In this document: in pieces, positions 1 to 8,960 of the stretch | How the letters are laid out: the number at the start of each line of letters is the position of its first letter | Position numbering within the stretch: the stretch's first letter is position 1 | From: Pseudodesulfovibrio pelocollis | GTDB taxonomy: Bacteria > Desulfobacterota > Desulfovibrionia > Desulfovibrionales > Desulfovibrionaceae | Length of the DNA stretch: 61,938 nucleotides | Assembly (NCBI RefSeq): GCF_030282845.1 | Contig: NZ_JASTWE010000020.1 | Span: 1-61,938, forward strand | Direction: 5' to 3' | Position numbers and translations under genes: made by a program | Notes under the pieces: model-generated | The model's database searches: none | Seen by the model: only the letters and a program-made list of their open reading frames with translations | Told to the model about the DNA's origin: nothing

Positions 1-81
1 CCCGCTCCCTTCCCCCGGCCGCCGGAGGCATGTCCACACTTGCCATGGGGGCGGAGGTATTATACCTGACTCTTCACAATC

Positions 82-1662
82 ATGCAGCCCATCAATGAAT
101 CATATTCTCCGCGCCTGGACGTGATCGCCTTTGTGGTGATCGCGGTTTCGTTCGTGGTCCGGTACTGGTTTGTGGCCACGGGGCAGCTCAATCTGGTGCA
201 GGACGAGGCCCAGTATTGGGACTGGATTCGCAGGCCGCAGCTTTCGTATTATTCCAAGGGGCCGCTCATCGCCGGGATCATCGGGCTGTGGTGCAAGGTC
301 TTCGGCAGTGTCGAGCTTGGGGTCCGGTTTGGCGCGGTGATCGGCATGAGTGCCATTCAGGCGGCGTTGTATGTGGGTGTTTCGCGGGTCTGGCGCGAGT
401 ATCGGCTGGCGGTGTATGTGCTTTTCGTGGCTGCCACCATGCCCTTGCTCAACGGACTGGGCATCCTGATGACCACGGACAACCCGCTCATCTTGTGCTG
501 GACCGTCGCCTTCTTCGCCCTGGCCGCAGCCACGCGCAACAGGCCGGACCGCGTGCCTTCGAACGTGCCCTTCGTGGTTCTCGGGGTGTGCGTGGCCGTG
601 GGCATTCTGGCCAAGTACATGATGCTCGCGTTTCTAGGGCTGGCCGTGGTGTATGCGGCGATTCTTCATCTGCGCGGCCAGTTGCCGCCCCGGTTCTGGC
701 TCCGGTTCGTGCTGGCGGGTGTGGCGGGCGCGGCGGCGGGCATGCTGCCCATTGTCCTCTGGAACATGCAGCACGACTGGGTGGGCTTCAAGCATGTGGC
801 CAAGCTCTCAACGGGCGAGCCCAAGCCCTTTACGCTGCGGGTGCTGCCCTTCCTTGAGATGCTCGGGGCGCAGATCGGGCTGATGGGGCCGTGGTGGTTC
901 GTCTTCGTGATGGTGGGCGGCTGGCGCGCGGTGCGCAAGGGCTTTTTCGGGCCCATCGGCTCGTTCGATCACGCATACCGGCGCGATCTGCAAGCCGCGC
1001 TCTTCTTCTGGCCGCTATGGGGGGCCATCACCCTGTGGGCGTTCAAGACCAAGACCGAGGCCAACTGGACCGCCGCCGCCTTCATGGGCGCGAGCGTGCT
1101 GGGCGGCATGGCCCTCAAGGGCTGGTGGGAGAACCCGCACCGCTCGCGCAAGGCGCGGCTGGCCCTGGCCGCCACTGCTGCTTCCGTGACCCTGCTCATC
1201 TTTGCCTCGCCCCTGATTCCGATTCCAGACGCCTGGAACATCACCAACCGGCTCAAGGGCTGGGACGACCTGGGCCTTGAAACGAGGCGGTTGATGGAAG
1301 CGGAGTTCGAGCACCCGGACCGGGCCTTTCTGTTCAGCGACAAGTACGACATCACGGCCGCCCTGGCCTTCTATGCCCCGGGCCAGCCCATCACCTTCTG
1401 CCTGTGGGGCTCTGACCGGCGCATGAACCAGTACGACATCTGGCCCGGCCCGGGCCTGGAGCGCGCCGGGTGGGACGCTGTCATGGTCCGCAAGAATTTC
1501 CAGGGCGAGGCCCCGGAGCCGGTCCACGCCCTGTTCGAGTCCGTGAGCCCGCCCATCCATTACACGTCCACCTTCCGGGGCAGCCCGGCCAGGGAATTCA
1601 CCCTGTACCTGTGCCGGGGCTACCGGGGCGAATGGCCGCGCGAGCCGTCCGGCCGGTACTGA
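82..1662 (+). CDS. GT39/ArnT-like membrane glycosyltransferase
   Basis: A 526-aa polytopic membrane protein of the GT-C fold (PMT_2/glycosyltransferase family 39). Such enzymes move a sugar from a polyprenyl-phosphate donor to lipid or protein acceptors on the outer face of the inner membrane. Residues 12-30 form the first membrane helix. They are followed by the acidic motif DEAQYWDW (41-48) in the first periplasmic loop, where GT-C enzymes carry their catalytic acid. About ten hydrophobic segments follow to residue 385, then a soluble C-terminal domain of about 140 residues. No Shine-Dalgarno site is obvious; the ATG at 82 is the first in frame. The neighbour downstream is convergent, so this gene appears monocistronic. 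Acceptor and sugar cannot be told from sequence. The family assignment is firm. Confidence 0.8.
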   Translation: MQPINESYSPRLDVIAFVVIAVSFVVRYWFVATGQLNLVQDEAQYWDWIRRPQLSYYSKGPLIAGIIGLWCKVFGSVELGVRFGAVIGMSAIQAALYVGVSRVWREYRLAVYVLFVAATMPLLNGLGILMTTDNPLILCWTVAFFALAAATRNRPDRVPSNVPFVVLGVCVAVGILAKYMMLAFLGLAVVYAAILHLRGQLPPRFWLRFVLAGVAGAAAGMLPIVLWNMQHDWVGFKHVAKLSTGEPKPFTLRVLPFLEMLGAQIGLMGPWWFVFVMVGGWRAVRKGFFGPIGSFDHAYRRDLQAALFFWPLWGAITLWAFKTKTEANWTAAAFMGASVLGGMALKGWWENPHRSRKARLALAATAASVTLLIFASPLIPIPDAWNITNRLKGWDDLGLETRRLMEAEFEHPDRAFLFSDKYDITAALAFYAPGQPITFCLWGSDRRMNQYDIWPGPGLERAGWDAVMVRKNFQGEAPEPVHALFESVSPPIHYTSTFRGSPAREFTLYLCRGYRGEWPREPSGRY

Positions 1663-1690
1663 TTCGAGAGGCCCCTCCGAGTCTGACGAA

Positions 1691-2581
1691 TCAGTCCAGC
1701 AAGTCCTGTCTTGTACCCAGAAACGTCTCCACCACCTCGGCCATGGCATCGGGATTCTGGTACATCAGCCAGTGCCCGCCGCCGTCGAAGCGGACCAGCC
1801 ATGCCCCGCGAATCAACGCGGCCATGGTCACGCTCTGTGCCACCGGGGTGACGTTGTCCTCCTCGCCCACAAGCAGCAGCACCGGGCCACGTAGTTCGGG
1901 CAGCCTGTCGGCCGTGCCGGGCCACTGGCGCATGCCCTGACGCTGGCGGGCCATGGCCTCTGGCGAAGACGGTAGGGCCGGGACCGGCAGTCTGCCGTAC
2001 ACGCCGGGGTTGCGTCGCACCCACTCAGCCGGAAACAGGCTGGCCAGCAACTGCTCATGGCTCATAGCGTCCATGCGGTCCAGGGCGTCGAGCACCGGGC
2101 CGGGCTGGCAGGCCGAGCCGTAGAGCACCAGCTTGCCCACCGCATCGGGCCGGGCCAGGGCCATCTCCTGGGCGATGATGGAGCCCATGGACCAACCCAG
2201 GACATCGGGCCGGTCGAGATTCAGGGCCTGGATGAGTCCCAGGGTGTCCCGGGCCATGCGCTCCATGGTCGCGGGTGCGTCCGAAGCCGAGGAATGGCCC
2301 ATGCTCCGGTTGTCGAAGAGAATGACCCGCCGGGTCTTGGCCAGCCGGTCCACGAGGGTGGCGTCCCATATGTCCATGGTTCCGGCATAACCCATGATCA
2401 TGAGCAGCGGCGGACCGGTGCCGATGGTCCGGTACGCGAGGCGCACGTCCTCCACCTGCGCGAAGTGGACAGGCAGGGCCGTGACCGGCGCCACGCGATG
2501 CTGGCCGCAGGCGGCCAGCAAAACGAGCAGGGCCAGAATCGCCAGCGCGGAGCGGAGAAGCGGGGAATGGCGGAAAATCAT
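1691..2581 (-). CDS. alpha/beta-hydrolase lipoprotein
   Basis: A 296-aa alpha/beta-hydrolase fold protein. The chosen ATG at 2581 gives a classic lipoprotein signal: hydrophobic helix 9-22, then a lipobox LLAAC with the lipidated Cys at 25. An earlier in-frame start would add 20 polar residues ahead of the signal. The nucleophile elbow GWSMG puts the catalytic Ser near 131. The acid is probably Asp in VGEEDNVTPV and the His is in GGGHW near the C-terminus. The order and spacing are complete, so it should be an active esterase, lipase or similar hydrolase, anchored outside the inner membrane. The substrate is unknown. It follows the prepilin peptidase gene on the same strand with a 16-nt gap, so the two are probably cotranscribed. 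Confidence 0.8.
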   Translation of the reverse strand: MIFRHSPLLRSALAILALLVLLAACGQHRVAPVTALPVHFAQVEDVRLAYRTIGTGPPLLMIMGYAGTMDIWDATLVDRLAKTRRVILFDNRSMGHSSASDAPATMERMARDTLGLIQALNLDRPDVLGWSMGSIIAQEMALARPDAVGKLVLYGSACQPGPVLDALDRMDAMSHEQLLASLFPAEWVRRNPGVYGRLPVPALPSSPEAMARQRQGMRQWPGTADRLPELRGPVLLLVGEEDNVTPVAQSVTMAALIRGAWLVRFDGGGHWLMYQNPDAMAEVVETFLGTRQDLLD

Positions 2582-2597
2582 GAAACGGTTTCCCTGA

Positions 2598-3377
2598 TCA
2601 CAGGCCGAGCCAGCGCATGACGTACTGACCGTAGAGGACATGGAGCATGCAACCCAGGCTCAGGAACGGGCCAAAGGGGATGCGGGTGCGGAGCCCCTTG
2701 CTCCCCGGCCGCAGCAGATACACGGCGCAGGCCGCGCCCGAGGTCACGGCCGCGGCCAGGATGACCACGGGCAGCCCGCTCAGGCCGGTGATGGCCCCGA
2801 TCATGAGCATGAGCTTGACATCGCCGGTGCCTATCCCCTCCTCCTTGCGCCACAGCCGGTAGACGTGCTGCATCAGCCAGAAGAATCCGGCCCCGCAGGC
2901 CGCCCCGGCCATGCTCTCGCGCCAGCCCGGCTCGGGCAGGATGAAACCCGCGGCCAGGGCCAGAACCGCGCCGCCCAGAGTGATGCGGTCCGGCAGCATC
3001 ATGGTCTCGAAGTCGATGAAACTCCCGGCCACCAGCATGACCCCGAGGACGAGATACACGGCCCATTCCAGCCCGGGGCCGAAGTGGTGGGCCAGGGCCA
3101 GGGACCAGGCCAGGCACGACAGTTCCACCAGCATGTACTGGCCGCCGATGGGCGCATCGCAGTGGCGGCACCGCCCCTTGAGCACGAAAAAGCTGACCAC
3201 CGGAATGGTGTCGCGCCAGGACAGCCCGTGGCCGCAGGTGGGGCAGGCCGAACGCATCGGCCTGAGCATGGGCCGCTCGTCGATCCACCGCTGGATGAAT
3301 ATGGTGGCCATGCCCCCCAGCTCCAGGCCCGCCACGCCTGCCACCAGGAAGAACAGCCAGCTCGGTACGCTCTCCAT
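2598..3377 (-). CDS. pilD: type IV prepilin peptidase / N-methyltransferase (PilD family)
   Basis: A 259-aa polytopic membrane aspartyl protease that cleaves leader peptides of type IV pilins or type II pseudopilins at the inner membrane and methylates the new N-terminus. It has the N-terminal domain with two zinc-ligand pairs (CPTCGHGL and CRHCDAPI), as in bifunctional PilD. Both catalytic Asp motifs are present: GSFIDFETMMLPD and the GTGD of GTGDVKLM. The start at 3377 has an AAGGAG site four bases upstream; longer readings add unsupported residues. Length matches the family. No pilus genes are nearby, so its substrates are encoded elsewhere. Confidence 0.92.
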   Translation of the reverse strand: MESVPSWLFFLVAGVAGLELGGMATIFIQRWIDERPMLRPMRSACPTCGHGLSWRDTIPVVSFFVLKGRCRHCDAPIGGQYMLVELSCLAWSLALAHHFGPGLEWAVYLVLGVMLVAGSFIDFETMMLPDRITLGGAVLALAAGFILPEPGWRESMAGAACGAGFFWLMQHVYRLWRKEEGIGTGDVKLMLMIGAITGLSGLPVVILAAAVTSGAACAVYLLRPGSKGLRTRIPFGPFLSLGCMLHVLYGQYVMRWLGL

Positions 3378-3511
3378 GATTCTCCTTTCCAGGCTTGATG
3401 ATCGGCCGCTTTTGCTGCATGAATACCCACTGGGCGGCCACCCCAAGAGCTACCGGATTCTCGCGCCCCGCACAAGGGGCGCGGCCGTCGAACGCACCCA
3501 AGGAGTCAGCA

Positions 3512-4801
3512 ATGCGCCATCGCTTCATACCGGACCTGACAGAGGACCAGATCGCGGACATCCAGCTTGAGGGGCTTGTCTGGACCGTGAACCACGCCTT
3601 TGGCGGCAGCCCCTTCTACCGCTCGCGCCTTGAGGCCATGGGCATCGCGCCCGGCGACATCGCCTCCCTGGACGACATCCGCAAGCTGCCCTTCACCACG
3701 GCCGATGACCTCAAGGACGGCTACCCCATGCCCCTGCTCTCGGTGCCCGAGACCGAGGTGGTGCGCATCCACGGCTCAAGCGGCACCACGGGCAAGCGCA
3801 AGATCCTGGCCTACACCCAAAACGACATCGACACCTGGAAAGACATGTTCGCCCGCTGCTACGAGCTGGCCGGGCTGACCAGGGAAGACAGGGTGCAGAT
3901 CTGTGTGGGCTACGGATTGTGGACAGCCGGAGCCGGATTCCAGCTTGGCTGCGAGCGCTTCGGGGCCATGGCCCTGCCTGTCGGCCCCGGTCTGCTGGAA
4001 ATCCAGCTCCAGATGCTGACGGATCTGAAATCCACCTGCCTGTGTTCCACCGCGTCCATGGCCCTGCTCATGGGCGAGGAGGTGCAGAAGCAGGGGCTGG
4101 CCGACCGCCTCGCCCTGAAGCGGGCCATCTTCGGCGCCGAAACCCACACGCCCAAGATGCGCCGCCAGTTCGAGGAGTCCCTCGGGCTTGAGCACAGCTT
4201 CGACATCATCGGCATGACCGAACTCTACGGCCCGGGCACGGGCCTTGAGTGCGAGGCCCACGAGGGCATCCACTACTGGGCCGACCTCTTCATCCTCGAA
4301 ATTCTGGACCCCGAGACCCTCGCCCCCGTGGCCCCGGGCGAGGTGGGCGAGATGGTCGTCACCTCGCTGCGCAAGGAGGGATCGCCCCTCATCCGCTACC
4401 GCACCCGCGACCTGACCCGGCTCATCCCCGGTCCCTGCCCCTGCGGGGTGTCCATGCCGCGCATCGACCGGATCATGGGCCGCAGCGACGACATGTTCAT
4501 CTTCCGGGGCGTGAACATCTACCCCGGCCAGATCGGCTCGGTGCTCGAAGGATTTCCCGAGCTCTCGGCCGAGTACCAGATTTCCCTGACCCGCCGCGAT
4601 GGCCTGGACCACATGGCCGTGCGCGTGGAGCGCACCTCGGACGCCAGCGATGGCAACGACGAGGGGCTGGCCCGGGCCGTGGCCACCGGCATCCGCAAGC
4701 ACATCCTGGTGCGCAGCGAGGTGGCCATCCTAGGCCCTGGCGAACTGCCGCGCAGCTTTGCCAAGACCAAACGGGTCCAGGACGAACGCGGCGAGGATTA
4801 G
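3512..4801 (+). CDS. paaK: phenylacetate-CoA ligase family AMP-forming ligase
   Basis: A 429-aa adenylate-forming enzyme of the PaaK family, which activates aryl acids to CoA thioesters using ATP in the cytoplasm. The nucleotide-binding loop SSGTTGK is at 89-95, and the family N-terminus leads into FYRSRLEAMGI. The C-terminal domain keeps the YRTRDLTRLIPG and RSDDMFIFRGVNIYPGQI motifs. The ATG at 3512 has AAGGAG six bases upstream; an in-frame extension to 3395 lacks support. In sulfate reducers paralogues act on phenylacetate or indoleacetate from amino-acid fermentation, often beside indolepyruvate oxidoreductase. No such partner is here, so the substrate is uncertain. The gene downstream begins 23 nt later on the same strand. 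Confidence 0.88.
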   Translation: MRHRFIPDLTEDQIADIQLEGLVWTVNHAFGGSPFYRSRLEAMGIAPGDIASLDDIRKLPFTTADDLKDGYPMPLLSVPETEVVRIHGSSGTTGKRKILAYTQNDIDTWKDMFARCYELAGLTREDRVQICVGYGLWTAGAGFQLGCERFGAMALPVGPGLLEIQLQMLTDLKSTCLCSTASMALLMGEEVQKQGLADRLALKRAIFGAETHTPKMRRQFEESLGLEHSFDIIGMTELYGPGTGLECEAHEGIHYWADLFILEILDPETLAPVAPGEVGEMVVTSLRKEGSPLIRYRTRDLTRLIPGPCPCGVSMPRIDRIMGRSDDMFIFRGVNIYPGQIGSVLEGFPELSAEYQISLTRRDGLDHMAVRVERTSDASDGNDEGLARAVATGIRKHILVRSEVAILGPGELPRSFAKTKRVQDERGED

Positions 4802-4824
4802 CCCGGCTCTGCCGCCTGTAAATC

Positions 4825-6360
4825 ATGCCCAGCCTGACCAACGCCACGGACCGCCACACGGTCATCGACCGCCGCGAAGGCCACTACCTCTGCTTTCCAG
4901 ACGTGGTCCGCACCGGCGGCCAGCGCCTGCTCGTCGTTTACAACGAATACGACCAGCATGTGGGCACACGCCGCGCCCTGCTCATCAGGGAGAGCCTGGA
5001 CGGAGGCCGCAGCTTCGGCGAGGCCATGCGCATGGACGTACCCCGGAGCCACTGCCCGCGAATTGCCTCGCTGCGCGATGGCCGACTGATGATGACCGAC
5101 GACTCCGGGCCGCGCCTCTACACCAGCCACGACGCGGGCCGTACCTGGGACACGATCACGCCTCGCAAACTGCAGCACGGCCTGCTGGACAGGCCCATCG
5201 AGCTTGAGGATGGCGCGCTGCTGACCACGGGCCACCTGCACCGGGGCAGCGTCGCCCATCCGGCCATCCGGCAGGCCAACACCGAGCAGATGGTCTACCG
5301 CTCCGAGGACTCGGGCCGCACCTGGACCGCCCTCTCGGTCATCACCCGCCAGCGCAACCTCGTGCTCTGCGAGGCGTCCATGCTTCTGCTGCCCGATGGC
5401 CGCCTGCTGGCCCTCATGCGCGAGAACAGCTTTGTCTACGAGCCCATGTACCTGTGCGTCAGCCTTGATCTGGGCCGCACATGGTCAGACCCGGTCCCCA
5501 CCCCGCTCATCGGCCACCGCGCCACCCTGGGCCTGACCGAGGGCGGCAGGCTGCTCGTCACCTACCGCAACGTCGGCCCTGACAGCGGCACCTGCGCCTG
5601 GCTCGGCTCCGAGTCTGAACTGGCCGGGGATTTCAGGGTCCACGGCCGCCACCCGGACCCGGCCAATCCGATCCTCTCGCCCGATGGCCTGCGCGTGCTC
5701 GGCCAGGCCGGGCCGGACAGCGTGGTCCGCTACGCCCTGCGGCCCATGACCGATCCCCGCTCGGCCACGGCCACCCTCACGGCCGAGGTGCGCGTGGACC
5801 AGGCCGGGCCAAACGGCTGCGGCCTGCGCCTGGGCGTCTGGTTCCGGCTCTTTCCCGACCGCATCGAACCGGACGGCGAATCCCCTGCGGTGGCCATCGA
5901 GCCGGGACGCTTCCACACCATCCGTCTGGACTACGCCCAAGGGCGCGTCGCCCTCTCGGTCAACGGCCAGCGCCGGGCCGAGCTGCGCGTGGACGAGGAC
6001 CACGCCGACACGCGGGCCATCCTCTTTGGTGCACCCTATCCCTTTGAGGACAACGCGGTGGACTGCACCTGGAAACGAGTGACGCTGCACATCGACGAAC
6101 CGGCCATGCAGCGCGCCCACGCCTGGGAGTGGGACGCCCGGGACGGCCTGCCCGATCAGTGGGCCCGGGACCATGTGCTGGAACTGATGAACGACCGATA
6201 CGCCGCATCGCCGGACTTCGGCTACTCGGGCTGGGTGTCCCTTGGCAACGGCGACTACTTCTGCGCCTTTCACCACGGCGGCGGCCACGAGCCGGGCTAC
6301 CAGCCCATGCACTCGGCCCATGTGCTGGGCACACGCTTTTGCGCGGACGATTTCAGGTGA
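4825..6360 (+). CDS. BNR-repeat sialidase-fold protein with inserted LamG-like domain
   Basis: A 511-aa protein with a sialidase-like beta-propeller. Four Asp-box motifs (S-x-D-x-G-R-T/S-W/F) occur: SLDGGRSF near 58, SHDAGRTW near 100, SEDSGRTW near 160 and SLDLGRTW near 215. Residues about 300-425 are different: a beta-rich stretch with SVNGQRRAEL resembling a concanavalin/LamG fold. A final propeller-like segment (SPDFGYSGWVSL) resumes near 462. The insertion call is my inference from sequence pattern. There is no signal peptide, which is unusual for a secreted glycosidase, so action on an intracellular glycan or a non-enzymatic role is possible. Its TGA overlaps the GTG of the next gene (GTGA), implying translational coupling with the hydrolase. 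Confidence 0.7.
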   Translation: MPSLTNATDRHTVIDRREGHYLCFPDVVRTGGQRLLVVYNEYDQHVGTRRALLIRESLDGGRSFGEAMRMDVPRSHCPRIASLRDGRLMMTDDSGPRLYTSHDAGRTWDTITPRKLQHGLLDRPIELEDGALLTTGHLHRGSVAHPAIRQANTEQMVYRSEDSGRTWTALSVITRQRNLVLCEASMLLLPDGRLLALMRENSFVYEPMYLCVSLDLGRTWSDPVPTPLIGHRATLGLTEGGRLLVTYRNVGPDSGTCAWLGSESELAGDFRVHGRHPDPANPILSPDGLRVLGQAGPDSVVRYALRPMTDPRSATATLTAEVRVDQAGPNGCGLRLGVWFRLFPDRIEPDGESPAVAIEPGRFHTIRLDYAQGRVALSVNGQRRAELRVDEDHADTRAILFGAPYPFEDNAVDCTWKRVTLHIDEPAMQRAHAWEWDARDGLPDQWARDHVLELMNDRYAASPDFGYSGWVSLGNGDYFCAFHHGGGHEPGYQPMHSAHVLGTRFCADDFR

Positions 6361-7079
6361 TCACGCGCACCCCCCTGCCATATGCCCACGGCCCGGTCCG
6401 GCTCATGGGCAGGCTGGTCCATGACCAGACCCTGGCCCGGGTCGCCCCACTGCCCGGCGTGCTGCTCGTCCACGAATTCACCGGGCCGGGAGAGTACATG
6501 CTCCCCCACGCCGAGTTGCTGGCCCGTCACGGCTACGCGGTCCTGCTGGCCGACATGTATGGAGAGGATGTGCGCCCGGGATCGCGGGCAGAGGCCTCGG
6601 CCACGGCGAGGATATACCGGACGGATCGGCAACTCATGCGCCACCGCGCCCGGGCCGGGCTCGATGCCCTGGCCGGGCTCGCCTTGGTGGACCCGGCGCG
6701 GCTTTATGCGGCCGGATTCTCCTTTGGCGGCTGCGCGGCCCTTGAGCTGGCCCGCTCCGGTGCGCCGCTGCTGGCCGCGGCCAGCTTCTACGGCTATCTG
6801 AACACGCCGCTGCCCTGCGCGGCCGGGGATGTGAAGGGAAGGATACTGGTGCTCCACGGCGTCCACGACGCGGTGGTGCCCATGGCCGAGATACCGGTCT
6901 TCGAGGATGAGATGCGCCGGGCCGGGGTGGACTTTCGCGTGGTCACCTACCCGGACGCTGGACACGGCTTCGCCAACGCGGGCCAGCCTGCCGACCCGTC
7001 CACCGGGTCATGGTATTGCCGAAAAACCTGCGACGCCGCCTGGAACGCCGCCCTGGCCTACTTCAGCGTCAGCACGTAG
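6357..7079 (+). CDS. dienelactone hydrolase family protein
   Basis: A 240-aa cytoplasmic alpha/beta hydrolase of the dienelactone hydrolase type. The N-terminal VLLVHEFTGPGEY matches the family's substrate-loop region. The nucleophile elbow is GFSFGG with Ser122, where classic DLH has Cys. The Asp is in LHGVHDAVVP and the His in DAGHGFAN. I chose the GTG at 6357 because it overlaps the upstream stop as GTGA and starts just before the conserved domain; no ATG fits. Coupling to the BNR protein suggests they act on one substrate, but nothing identifies it. The gene's last 22 bases overlap the convergent TPR gene. Confidence 0.75.
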   Translation: MITRTPLPYAHGPVRLMGRLVHDQTLARVAPLPGVLLVHEFTGPGEYMLPHAELLARHGYAVLLADMYGEDVRPGSRAEASATARIYRTDRQLMRHRARAGLDALAGLALVDPARLYAAGFSFGGCAALELARSGAPLLAAASFYGYLNTPLPCAAGDVKGRILVLHGVHDAVVPMAEIPVFEDEMRRAGVDFRVVTYPDAGHGFANAGQPADPSTGSWYCRKTCDAAWNAALAYFSVST

Positions 7080-7921
7080 CTCCGGGAATCGTCATCCCGC
7101 CCCGAGGCGCGCTCGCGGTTGCGCTCCATGGCAGCCCGCTCCCCCTCGGCCCTGGCCCCGTCGCGCTCGCGGCGTTCCCGCTCATCGGCCTCTGCCTGCT
7201 CCGCGTCAAGGGAACGCAGGAAACACCGCGCCTCGGTCATCCCCGCATTGAGCTCCATGCACCGGGCGAGATGCTTGCGGCACTCCTCGCACCGCCCCCT
7301 GCCGTGCAGGGCGCGGGCCATGTTGAAATGCAGGTTCTCGTCGTCCTCGTTGACCTCAAGGGCCTTGGCATAGAAGCGGATGGCGTCGTCGAACCGCCCC
7401 TGCTTGCGCAGGTTGATGCCGAACTCGTTGAAGCGGTGGCGTTGCTCCTCACGAAAGACCTCGTCGATGTTGAGCAGCTTGTCGAGGACTGTCCGCAGCT
7501 TGGTGAACTCCTGCTGCTCGGCATAGACCTCGGACAAGGCCATGTTGGCGTCCACCGAATCCTCCTGCATGAGCACGGCGTTGCAGAACTCCTGTTCCGC
7601 CCGGTTTATCTGGCCGAGATTGAAATAGCGCCGCCCCATCCGAACCTTCTTCTGCAATGCCTCCAGGCAGGGCAGGGTGTTGTCCTGATAGTAGGATAGC
7701 TCGGGGGTGTAGTACTTGAGGAACTCGTCGCGGTCGATGAGCCGGGTGACGCCGGATGGGACATGGTTGGCGTTGAGCGGCCTGACCTCGTACAGGTCCT
7801 CGCTGCGCTTGCGCACGAACCAGTAGGTACCATGCCGGTAGCGCGAGCCGCGCTGGCCGATCTTGTACTCGTATTTGGTACTGTGGGAGTAGACCCCCAT
7901 GATCTCGTAATCGCCGCTCAC
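7058..7921 (-). CDS. tetratricopeptide-repeat protein
   Basis: A protein of about 287 aa with an N-terminal region of beta character (GVYSHSTKYEYKIGQRGSRY) that I do not recognise. Then come three to four degenerate TPR units (NLGQINRAEQEFCNAV; EFGINLRKQGRFDDAIRFYAKAL; NMARALHGRGRCEECRKHL) and a highly charged Glu/Arg coiled-coil-like tail. TPRs mediate protein-protein contacts. The start is uncertain: GTG at 7921 follows a G-rich stretch; ATG at 7957, TTG at 7981 and an internal ATG near 7900 are alternatives. It is convergent with the hydrolase gene and is probably a stand-alone gene. The partner is unknown. Confidence 0.65.
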   Translation of the reverse strand: MSGDYEIMGVYSHSTKYEYKIGQRGSRYRHGTYWFVRKRSEDLYEVRPLNANHVPSGVTRLIDRDEFLKYYTPELSYYQDNTLPCLEALQKKVRMGRRYFNLGQINRAEQEFCNAVLMQEDSVDANMALSEVYAEQQEFTKLRTVLDKLLNIDEVFREEQRHRFNEFGINLRKQGRFDDAIRFYAKALEVNEDDENLHFNMARALHGRGRCEECRKHLARCMELNAGMTEARCFLRSLDAEQAEADERERRERDGARAEGERAAMERNRERASGRDDDSRSYVLTLK

Positions 7922-8000
7922 ACGCCCCCCGGACAGAAAGATGCAAGGGGAGACCATAGACGGTCCCGACCCGGCGGGCAAGATGAACCGTGTACGGAAC

Positions 8001-8501
8001 TCATGGGGCTGGGGAGGCAGACCCGGGCCGGTAGACCAGTTCGTAGGTCCGCAGGGGGCTGCCCGTGGTCACGTCGTAGCGGCTGTCGCAGGTCAGGGAG
8101 TGGAGCATCTCCCGGGCGATGAACAGGCCCATGGCGTCGAAGCTGGTCCGCCTGATGGGCGGGCTGGCGTCAAGCTGGAGGCATTCGTCCCACTCCCCGG
8201 CCGGTCCGCAGTGCTGGATGAGCACCCGCAGGTCGTCGCTGGCCCGGAACAGGCTCACGGCGATTTCGCCGCCGCCCCCGCACGACCGGATGGAGCCCAC
8301 GCAATAGGAGAACACGCCCTCCACGCACACCTGAAGCCGACGCGAATCAAGGGAATCGTAGCCCTCGACCGCCATCCAGGCCCCAAGCCCCGCGTTGACG
8401 ATGCCAATGTCGCGACGCCTGGGCAGGACCGCCCATCTGACAACTGCCTGCACATCCACCTCCGGGAGCCGGGCCGGATTCGCGCCGCCCCGTATGCTCA
8501 T
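8001..8501 (-). CDS. RsbW/HATPase_c_2-like anti-sigma-type ATP-binding protein
   Basis: A 166-aa protein that resembles serine-kinase anti-sigma factors of the GHKL fold. The pattern is an N-terminal strand and helix, then CVEGVFSYCVGSI (N-box position), LRVLIQHCGP (G1-box position) and MGLFIAREMLHSL (G2-box position). The boxes are degenerate: the N-box Asn is absent and G1 lacks the D-x-G-x-G signature. It may therefore bind ATP poorly or serve as a binding module. The ATG at 8501 is preferred because residues further upstream in frame are low-complexity and would run into the spacer of the divergent gene. No sigma factor or anti-anti-sigma partner is adjacent. The assignment rests on pattern only. 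Confidence 0.5.
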   Translation of the reverse strand: MSIRGGANPARLPEVDVQAVVRWAVLPRRRDIGIVNAGLGAWMAVEGYDSLDSRRLQVCVEGVFSYCVGSIRSCGGGGEIAVSLFRASDDLRVLIQHCGPAGEWDECLQLDASPPIRRTSFDAMGLFIAREMLHSLTCDSRYDVTTGSPLRTYELVYRPGSASPAP

Positions 8502-8601
8502 GTCGCGGAAACTACAGCATAATCGACTCGCTGGCAAACATCGGTCCAGGCTTGGCGCGCCCACTGCTTTCTGGCATGATGGGGAAAAAGCGAGGTGGGG
8601 A

Positions 8602-8901
8602 ATGGAACGGGCGGATATCGAGAGGATTTTCGAGGCATACCACGACAAATACAAGAAAACCGAGGGCGACAGGTCGTCATGGTCCGCAGTCTGGACCGAC
8701 ATGACCCCGGCCGGGGTGCTCGAACTCAACCTGACCAAATGTCCCCGGGGCACCATCTTCAAGGTGTTTGTGGACAAGCGCAAGGTGGCCGAGGTGACAG
8801 GCTGGGACGCCTATTTCGAGACCATGGACGCCCTGGCCGTGAAGCACCCGGGCCTCTACGATCCCGACAGGCTTTTCGAGGAAATGACCTCGGTCATCTG
8901 A
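8602..8901 (+). CDS. conserved small protein of unknown function
   Basis: A 99-aa acidic cytoplasmic protein (begins MERADIERIFEAYHDKY). I recognise no family. It has helical N- and C-terminal parts around a central strand-like stretch (GVLELNLTKCPRGTIFKVFVDKRKV). The ATG at 8602 follows GAGGTGGGGA, a strong ribosome site, which argues for a real gene despite the short length. It is divergent from the RsbW-like gene with a 100-bp shared intergenic region. Confidence 0.6.
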   Translation: MERADIERIFEAYHDKYKKTEGDRSSWSAVWTDMTPAGVLELNLTKCPRGTIFKVFVDKRKVAEVTGWDAYFETMDALAVKHPGLYDPDRLFEEMTSVI

Positions 8902-8931
8902 AGAAACATGGGGCTCCCAGGCAGTTTTCCC

Positions 8932-8960
8932 TTGACTGGACTATCTTCAAAGCGTAAGGC
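8932..8960 (+). promoter_or_regulatory. candidate promoter for the RRM gene
   Basis: TTGACT at 8932-8937 with a 17-nt spacer to TAAGGC at 8955-8960. The -35 is good and the -10 weak. If used, it gives the RRM mRNA a leader of about 175 nt, like the long structured leaders of cold-shock mRNAs. The 8902-9141 gap holds no other gene. Confidence 0.3.
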
